From: Bacteroidales bacterium
GTDB lineage: Bacteria > Bacteroidota > Bacteroidia > Bacteroidales > F082
Length of the DNA: 26,310 nt
NCBI GenBank assembly: GCA_016281295.1
Contig: JAEEII010000097.1
Location: 1-26,310 of the forward strand
Direction of reading: 5' to 3'
Shown here: in pieces, positions 21,098 through 26,310 of the stretch
Numbering within the stretch: position 1 is the first letter of the stretch
Layout: each line of letters starts with the position of its first letter
Notes under the pieces: model-generated
Told to the model about the DNA's origin: nothing
Seen by the model: the letters and a program-made list of their open reading frames with translations, nothing else
The model's database searches: none
Program-made: the position numbers and the translations under genes

Positions 21098-22407
21098 AAC
21101 AGTCTGTTGATTTGGTTCTTGAAATCGCCCAAAAAGGGGATGGCACCATATCGGCCTTCCAAATACCGTCTTTCCTTGTCAGTGTCCTTCCGTTCCTTTT
21201 CTTCGATGATTTCTCCGTTTTTCTCGTTAAAATACACGAAGTCAGACAACGAGAACAATTCAGTGCTTTCCCATTTGTTCTTTTCGGTGAAGTAGATTTG
21301 GTCTCTGCGGAGTTTTGAATAGCTGAGCAGGTTGGTGTCATGGGTGGCAAAAACCAGTTGTGCGTGTTTGGGATTGCAATTCGAGTCAAGGAACATATCG
21401 ATAATATTTAAGGTGATGATGGGGTGAAGTTTTGCTTCCATCTCATCAATCACCAGAATCTCACCGTTCATCAAGGCACTCAAGACGGGACCCGACAACT
21501 GAAGCGCCTTTTTCGATCCTTCTGACTCATGCTTGTCGAAGTCCCAGGAGATGAACTCGTTTGTAGGCGCATTATCCTTGGAATAGGTGTGGTGGAAGGA
21601 TTGGACATTGTATTTCGACATTCCAGCAAGATTCTCTCTCATTGGGGCAGGCATATCTGGCGGAAGGTCGTTTTCGTTAAGTTTCTTGATGGAGATGTTG
21701 ATACCTTGGATATCCATGGCAATACTGTTGATGTATTGGTTGATCCTCTCACGATAAGCGGTTTGTTGCCAAAGCTCAACAGTGCTGACTTCATGCTTTT
21801 CCGTGTAAAGCCCATTGATGACATGCAGGGTGTTGAACCAAGCCATAAGCATAGTGGCTTCCTCTACGTTGAGCGAGTCGCATTGCGACAGGAACAGGGC
21901 ATTGTTGCGGGTGGCCTCAACGGCGGTGTCAATCAGCTTCTTGCTTCCTTGGAAGCCTGAACGGACATCGATGACATCGTCTTCCCTAAGGAACAAAGGA
22001 ACCTCGCGCCCCACGTTCTTCCGATAGAGCCATTCGCGGATGATGCTGGATTGGTTGTAGCAAAACCCATAGCGGTAGCGTTTTTCGTCGGCTACGAAAA
22101 CAACCTCAAACTCGGTAGGTTTGTCCAAATAACCCTCTTTCAACGCAAAAGGATCATAGGGCAGTTTCGTAGTTGAAGAGGTCCGCGATGAGATATGTAC
22201 AATCTCATCCATCACGCTGATGCAACGTAGCAGGTTCGACTTGCCGCTGGCGTTCGAGCCATAGATGGCAATGACATTCAGTGCAGAGAACTGGTTTTCG
22301 GAAATGATATTCTTCGGATACTCCTTTTGTTTTGGAGCAGGCGTCAAACTCAAGGTCTGTTTCTCCCCAATGGAACGATAGTTGGTAACTGAAAACTCTA
22401 CTAACAT
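21076..22407 (-). CDS. AAA_15/RloA-like ATPase, partner of the RloB-like protein
   Basis: A 443-residue ATPase of the OLD/RecF type, beginning MLVEFSVTNYRSIGEKQTLSL. Walker A GSNASGKSN is at residues 50-58, a signature-like segment SEGSKKALQLSGPVLSAL sits near 310, Walker B ILVIDEMEAKLHP near 330 and the switch-histidine segment LVFATHDTNLLS near 370. This YRSIGEK...GxNASGKSN pattern defines the AAA_15 ATPases found with RloB, PtuB-type HNH or retron effectors. It is unrelated in detail to the ATPase at 46-1137. A promoter (TAATTTTG, minus strand, 22430-22437, with TTG 21 bases upstream) drives the two-gene unit. A defence role is inferred from family and arrangement. Confidence 0.88.
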   Translation of the reverse strand: MLVEFSVTNYRSIGEKQTLSLTPAPKQKEYPKNIISENQFSALNVIAIYGSNASGKSNLLRCISVMDEIVHISSRTSSTTKLPYDPFALKEGYLDKPTEFEVVFVADEKRYRYGFCYNQSSIIREWLYRKNVGREVPLFLREDDVIDVRSGFQGSKKLIDTAVEATRNNALFLSQCDSLNVEEATMLMAWFNTLHVINGLYTEKHEVSTVELWQQTAYRERINQYINSIAMDIQGINISIKKLNENDLPPDMPAPMRENLAGMSKYNVQSFHHTYSKDNAPTNEFISWDFDKHESEGSKKALQLSGPVLSALMNGEILVIDEMEAKLHPIITLNIIDMFLDSNCNPKHAQLVFATHDTNLLSYSKLRRDQIYFTEKNKWESTELFSLSDFVYFNEKNGEIIEEKERKDTDKERRYLEGRYGAIPFLGDFKNQINRLLWQREEN

Positions 22408-22429
22408 GGCTTATTTTGAAATTTTACTG

Positions 22430-22461
22430 CAAAATTACACACTTTACTTTGAATAATGCAA
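22430..22461 (-). promoter_or_regulatory. Promoter of the ATPase/RloB-like pair
   Basis: On the minus strand TTG (22461-22459) and TAATTTTG (22437-22430) are 21 bases apart, matching the -33/-7 consensus. The ATPase start codon follows 22 bases after the -7 element. Confidence 0.6.
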
Positions 22462-22485
22462 GTGTTTCTCATAAAAAGTAATCTT

Positions 22486-22526
22486 TTATCATCATTTCAC
22501 CAACATCAACGCCAACATCCCCTTCT
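22486..22526 (+). pseudogene. Detached 41-bp near-copy of a tolC segment
   Basis: This block matches 19623-19663 of the tolC-like gene at 38 of 41 positions, in the same orientation. It would translate YHHFTNINANIPF and then a stop, against YYHYFTNDNANIPF in the gene. Similarity ends abruptly at both sides. It lies between the ATPase promoter and the end of the DUF4249 gene. Confidence 0.75.
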
Positions 22527-22530
22527 AGGA

Positions 22531-23502
22531 TTACTGATTCTCAGTCAAATCAATCGTCATGATAACGGGCTGGCTTTGTCCGCAGACCACACCCACGCCG
22601 TTCTTCACGTTTGAATACACTTGGGATGGCTCAGTGAACAGACCTATCGGTCCGTCATCGATGGTCACAAAAGAAGAGTACGACTTCTTGAACTGGTACA
22701 GGCCATAATCCACCTTCGACACTTCCAACACAAATGGCTCGTAGAACACTTCGGAGTAGATGTTCGTATTCAATGCCACGGTATATCTGTTTCCGTCAAA
22801 ATACGAGTCGTCGAACAGGTTGTAAGGACCACGCGCATAGTAATCACCGCCTCCAAAGAGATCATCCACATGCTGGATGTTCATAAAGTCGGCAAAGACC
22901 GGATCGGTGGAAGAGAAACCATCCATACCTTCTTTGGGGAAGAGATTGTAATAATCCTTGCCGGCAGCATCGTCAATCACAAGGGAGAAATAGATGGTCA
23001 TCCTGTCATACTCATCGGCGTTTCTGTCAATACGTATGGTGTCGAAACTGACCACGTTAGGCGTGTAAGGCATCGTGGCCTCAGCCACTGCCGTTTCTTC
23101 GAACTCGCTTGAACTCACCTCGAAACGCAGTTCGTCACCTTCACAAAGGATATAAGTCCCTTCGCAATACACGAAGGCGAGCTGCATTTCCTGAACAGGT
23201 GTATCAACATTGTAATAAATGACTTCTTGATAAACGATAGAGTCCCTTACTTGGAGCGACTCCTTGAAAACACCATTCACATAAAGATCCGCATGGACAT
23301 CCTTCACGCGGAAATCCGATTCGACTTCATCAGTAAAGAACGAAGTCTTCTCCACATAGAGCCGAGCCGGCTCACCCACATGCTGGATTCCGTTCACCAC
23401 CATCAATGGCTCTGGAGCGATTTCGGAGAATGGAATCTCCTTTTCACAAGCGGTCAACCCCGCCAATATGATAATCCCTAATAATAACTTAATATGCTTC
23501 AT
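22531..23502 (-). CDS. DUF4249 family outer membrane lipoprotein
   Basis: A 323-residue lipoprotein. The N-terminus MKHIKLLLGIIILAGLTACE has a lipobox with the lipidated cysteine at residue 19. The mature part opens EKEIPFSEIAPEPLMVVNGI, the usual DUF4249 beginning, followed by a beta-rich domain (VKDVHADLYVNGVFKESL) and alternating strand segments to the end. DUF4249 proteins in Bacteroidota are regularly encoded directly after a TonB-dependent receptor, as here (28-base gap), and are thought to act as its surface or periplasmic companion, in place of a SusD. The substrate is unknown. It has no visible promoter of its own, so it is probably co-transcribed with the receptor. Confidence 0.85.
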   Translation of the reverse strand: MKHIKLLLGIIILAGLTACEKEIPFSEIAPEPLMVVNGIQHVGEPARLYVEKTSFFTDEVESDFRVKDVHADLYVNGVFKESLQVRDSIVYQEVIYYNVDTPVQEMQLAFVYCEGTYILCEGDELRFEVSSSEFEETAVAEATMPYTPNVVSFDTIRIDRNADEYDRMTIYFSLVIDDAAGKDYYNLFPKEGMDGFSSTDPVFADFMNIQHVDDLFGGGDYYARGPYNLFDDSYFDGNRYTVALNTNIYSEVFYEPFVLEVSKVDYGLYQFKKSYSSFVTIDDGPIGLFTEPSQVYSNVKNGVGVVCGQSQPVIMTIDLTENQ

Positions 23503-23530
23503 TATTCTACTTACTTATATATTCTTAAAA

Positions 23531-26002
23531 TTACCACTTATATTGCCAACTAAGCGTCGGAATAATGGGGAAAATACATATCTGCCGCAAAGTCTTGACC
23601 CTTGTCGGTGTAGCTGTACCATTCTCGATTCTATATTCTCTCGGAAAAACGATGAACGGGTTATTGTGGCAGAGCGTATTATAAATATTGATGCTGAAGA
23701 TGCGTTCGCAATGTTTCTTCTGCTTGTGGAAGTTGGCCACCAAATCGAGACGCTGGTAGCTGTTGAAGCGGTAGTTGTTGCGGCTTTCCACGTGTTGCAC
23801 GGTCGGTGGGTAATAGTAATCGTACCATTGACCATAGATTTCCGGTCCATGATAGTTTTGCAACGGCAGCGTGGCACAGTTGCCCGAGCTGTAAATCCAG
23901 GTGGCACCCACGTCGATACGGTCGTTGAACTCATACATCAGCACGATGTTCAGGTCGTGGCGACGGTCGTATTTTGCAGGGAACACCTCGCCGAAGTTCA
24001 GTTCTTGTCCGGGACGGTCGAAGAGACGGTTGGCATGAGCCCAGGTATAGCCCACCCATCCGGTGAACTTGCCCACCTGTTTCTGGGCAAACAACTCGAT
24101 GCCATACGACCATCCGTCGCCCATCACCACTTTATCCTGCCAATCGGTCTGGTCAAGCGAGAAGAACGAAGCGCCGTCCTTATATTCCATCACGTTGGCC
24201 ATCTTCTTGTAATAGCCTTCGATGGAAAACTCGAAGCCTTTCCAGTCGTAGAAAGCCCCAACGGCCACCTGATGAGCATTCATAGGAATCACCTTGCCTG
24301 TCACCGGCACCCAGAGGTCGGTAGGCAGGCTGATGGCGTTGCTTGAGAGCAGATGGATGTACTGACTCATGTAGGCATATCCAGCTTTTAAGGAGAAGTT
24401 TTCCGTCAGCAAAGCCCTGGCACTCAAACGAGGCTGAAGGCTGTGGTAAGTCCTATGATCCACACTGAAGGTGGAGTAATGAAGGCCAGCATTCAGTTTG
24501 AAGAAGTTACTGATCTCCCAGTTGTCTTCCACGTACAAGTCTGTCTCCAAAGCCCTGATGTGAGCATCATTCGTCACGCTGTCGAAGGCAAAGTCCGTTT
24601 GTTGGTTCTCTGTCTCTTTCAGATGGATGGCCGTAGTAGTGGGACTATAAGTGTGGTATGTGAGGTTCGCACCAAATTTCACATCATGGTTTTCAAACGG
24701 CTTGTAGTCGAAGTCGGCTTTGACGCTATAGTCGTAGATGCCCGAATGCACGCCTAAGTCCATGCTCTCCGTGTAGCTCGACAGGTTGCTCATCGATTCG
24801 CTGGAGAATCCCGCTCCCATGTAATGACGGTATTGGGTGTAAGTTCCTGTGACATTCATGAACAAGCTTGGCTGGATCACGTGGTTCCAGCGCAAAGCTG
24901 CGATGCGGTTACCCCATTTCCAGTCGATGCCCAGCTTTTCCAAACTGCTCATGTAGCCATCATAACCATTGCCATACTCATCCTTGTATTTGATATTGGC
25001 ATAAACCTTGTCGTCGCCTGAATAAATGCTGAGGAAGAGACGGTCCTTATCGGAAAATTTATGGTTGACTTTCAGGTTGAGGTCATAGAAATAATAGCCA
25101 GCCCAAGCGGAGTTTTTTCCTGTTCCCGATATGGCCTCTTGTTTCACCAGATAATTGGCCAAAGGAGCTGTGATCAAGTCGTAATAGGTGCGACGGAACG
25201 AGAAGTTGAATGAGGTTTTCCCTTTGATGATAGGTCCCTCAATGTTGATTTTGGAAGCAATGAGGCCGATGCTGACGTTGCCATGATATTCATACATGTC
25301 GCCGTCTTTCATACGCACATCGACCACTGAGGAGAGGCGTCCTCCGAAACGTGCCGGGAAGTTACCTTTATATAAAGTGACATTCTTGATGGCATCGGCG
25401 TTGAAGGCCGAGAAGAAGCCCGCGGCATGATTCACATTGTAAAGCGGAACGCCATCAAGGAGTATCAGGTTCTCGTCGGGACCGCCGCCACGGACATACA
25501 TGCCCGCAGAGCCTTCGGTGCCTGACTGCACACCCGGCAGCAGCTGCAAGGCCTTAATGACATCGGTCTCGCCAAACAGGGCGGGCACTTTTTTCAGCTG
25601 CATCACGGGCAGTTCGATGGTGCTCATCTGGGTGCCTTTCACGTTGCTCTCCATGGCACGCGCTGTCACGGTCACCTCGTTCAGTTGGTTCGACTGTGCC
25701 AAAGAGATGTTAATCACCGTGTCGTTTTTCAAAGCAAAACGGGCTTGATAAGGGTCATAACCCACAAATGAAACCCTGAAATCCACGGATCCCTCAGGCA
25801 ACTTCAAAGTATAATACCCGTAGTTGTTGGTTACAGAGCCTTTCATGGTGGTGGCGTCATACACCGAGGCACCCAACAAGGTCTCCTGGCTCTTTCCATC
25901 GGTGACATAGCCGCTGATGGTGTGACTCTTTGAGGGACTTTGCGCCATCGCCACTGGTATAAACAGCGACAGCAGCCATAAAGAAAGAAAAAATTTTTTC
26001 AT
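23531..26002 (-). CDS. TonB-dependent outer membrane receptor with carboxypeptidase-like N-terminal domain
   Basis: An 823-residue receptor. Signal peptide MKKFFLSLWLLSLFIPVAMAQ. A CarboxypepD_reg-like beta-sandwich follows (about 28-110: HTISGYVTDGKSQETLLGAS, then NNYGYYTLKLPEGSVDFRVSF and LNEVTVTA). Next is the plug domain (about 115-230: GETDVIKALQLLPGVQSG, MYVRGGGPDENLILLDGVP, FPARFGGRLSSVVDVRM), then a 22-stranded-type beta-barrel ending LSWQYKW with a terminal aromatic residue. It imports a nutrient using TonB energy. No SusD, FecR or sigma factor accompanies it; DUF4249 is the only companion. The start at 26002 gives a clean signal peptide; a start 24 codons upstream would run through the -7 element TATCTTTG. 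Confidence 0.93.
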   Translation of the reverse strand: MKKFFLSLWLLSLFIPVAMAQSPSKSHTISGYVTDGKSQETLLGASVYDATTMKGSVTNNYGYYTLKLPEGSVDFRVSFVGYDPYQARFALKNDTVINISLAQSNQLNEVTVTARAMESNVKGTQMSTIELPVMQLKKVPALFGETDVIKALQLLPGVQSGTEGSAGMYVRGGGPDENLILLDGVPLYNVNHAAGFFSAFNADAIKNVTLYKGNFPARFGGRLSSVVDVRMKDGDMYEYHGNVSIGLIASKINIEGPIIKGKTSFNFSFRRTYYDLITAPLANYLVKQEAISGTGKNSAWAGYYFYDLNLKVNHKFSDKDRLFLSIYSGDDKVYANIKYKDEYGNGYDGYMSSLEKLGIDWKWGNRIAALRWNHVIQPSLFMNVTGTYTQYRHYMGAGFSSESMSNLSSYTESMDLGVHSGIYDYSVKADFDYKPFENHDVKFGANLTYHTYSPTTTAIHLKETENQQTDFAFDSVTNDAHIRALETDLYVEDNWEISNFFKLNAGLHYSTFSVDHRTYHSLQPRLSARALLTENFSLKAGYAYMSQYIHLLSSNAISLPTDLWVPVTGKVIPMNAHQVAVGAFYDWKGFEFSIEGYYKKMANVMEYKDGASFFSLDQTDWQDKVVMGDGWSYGIELFAQKQVGKFTGWVGYTWAHANRLFDRPGQELNFGEVFPAKYDRRHDLNIVLMYEFNDRIDVGATWIYSSGNCATLPLQNYHGPEIYGQWYDYYYPPTVQHVESRNNYRFNSYQRLDLVANFHKQKKHCERIFSINIYNTLCHNNPFIVFPREYRIENGTATPTRVKTLRQICIFPIIPTLSWQYKW

Positions 26003-26030
26003 ATTAACTCGTTTCGACGATTCATCAACG

Positions 26031-26038
26031 CAAAGATA
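26031..26038 (-). promoter_or_regulatory. Putative -7 promoter element for the receptor operon
   Basis: The minus strand reads TATCTTTG, an exact TAnnTTTG, 28 bases before the receptor start codon. A -33 TTG at the usual spacing was not found. Between this site and 26173 I see nothing else. Confidence 0.5.
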
Positions 26039-26173
26039 CGCATTAATAGTATGTATGGCATCTTTGAATTTCAAGGCTTACTAGAGGATATTTCATAAAA
26101 AAGTGGAAGCCTTTGGCAGGTGTTTCTATGATGGTTATTCATTCAATCAATCCAAGGAAAAAACGGACATTTT

Positions 26174-26310
26174 AGAAGCTGTTTTGATTTTTTTCGAGCT
26201 TATTTGAGAGGGATTTTTGAGGATGATTTTTCTGTTGAGCGAACGACGATAGCGGGCTATCGGAGCGAGCGAAACAAAAAATCAGACCAAAAAGACCCTC
26301 AAAGAAGCCG
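26174..26310. repeat. Large imperfect palindromic element, cut by the window end
   Basis: The centre is CGATAGC-GG-GCTATCG at 26247-26262. The arms extend about 50 bases each way with alignable inverted blocks (GCTTATTTGAG on the left against CTCAAAGAAGC on the right; TGATTTTT against AAAAAATCA). Next to the centre a 10-base direct repeat occurs (GAGCGAACGA before, GAGCGAGCGA after). The left end begins AGAAGCTGTTTTGATTTTTT, a motif also found near 13686 and, in shorter form, near 4051. The right end lies outside the window. It looks like a dispersed palindromic repeat. Confidence 0.6.

Noticed and set aside
22531..26002. SusC/SusD polysaccharide-utilisation pair
   Set aside because: The receptor lacks the longer SusC N-terminal pattern, its companion is DUF4249 rather than SusD, and no glycoside hydrolase genes are nearby.

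Overview
The window looks like chromosomal DNA from a member of the Bacteroidales (Bacteroidota). Evidence: candidate promoters carry the Bacteroides-type -7 element TAnnTTTG (for example at 13751, 22430 and 26031); there is a family S46 dipeptidyl peptidase, a TonB-dependent receptor paired with a DUF4249 lipoprotein, and a MacB/FtsX-type efflux operon; and Shine-Dalgarno signals are poor. No rRNA, tRNA, CRISPR array or intact transposase was seen.

Layout. 1-1137 (minus): a RecF/OLD-like ATPase overlapping by 4 bases the start of a probable TOPRIM partner that runs off the left edge. 1412-2775: a small unknown gene, a DUF4298 gene and a DedA/YqaA-like membrane protein. 2821-3624 (minus): a DUF5131 radical-SAM-like protein. 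4082-5536 (plus): PreA with a PreT-like Fe-S segment fused at its N-terminus. 5549-10306 (minus): a 1585-residue protein joining a DEDD exonuclease-like domain, a RecQ helicase and a UvrD/Rep helicase. 10358-11424 (minus): a metallophosphoesterase and a small acidic protein, overlapping by 4 bases. 11516-13648 (minus): secreted dipeptidyl-peptidase 11, followed by a clear intrinsic terminator. 13868-20067 (plus): a five-gene tripartite efflux operon (ABC ATPase, two permeases, periplasmic adaptor, TolC-like outer membrane factor). 20330-22407 (minus): an AAA ATPase and an RloB-like protein, a probable defence pair. 22531-26002 (minus): a TonB-dependent receptor followed by DUF4249.

The least ordinary content is repetitive DNA. 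Short arrays with a strict 7-base period lie inside coding sequence: six heptamers (42 bp, exactly 14 codons) at the fusion junction of the PreA protein and two arrays in the UvrD half of the helicase, with a related array in the intergenic DNA of the efflux operon. That operon also holds ~56-bp tandem repeats, two GC-rich hairpin repeats and two copies of a ~50-bp palindrome. The RloB/ATPase pair lies between the tolC-like gene and a detached 41-bp near-copy (38/41) of part of it, which suggests rearrangement when the pair arrived. The right edge holds one and a half arms of a large imperfect palindrome.

Two ATPase plus TOPRIM-like pairs in one window, together with the helicase-nuclease fusion, make this the best region for an anti-phage or DNA-surveillance function. 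This is inference from family membership and gene arrangement. No function can be proved from sequence alone.
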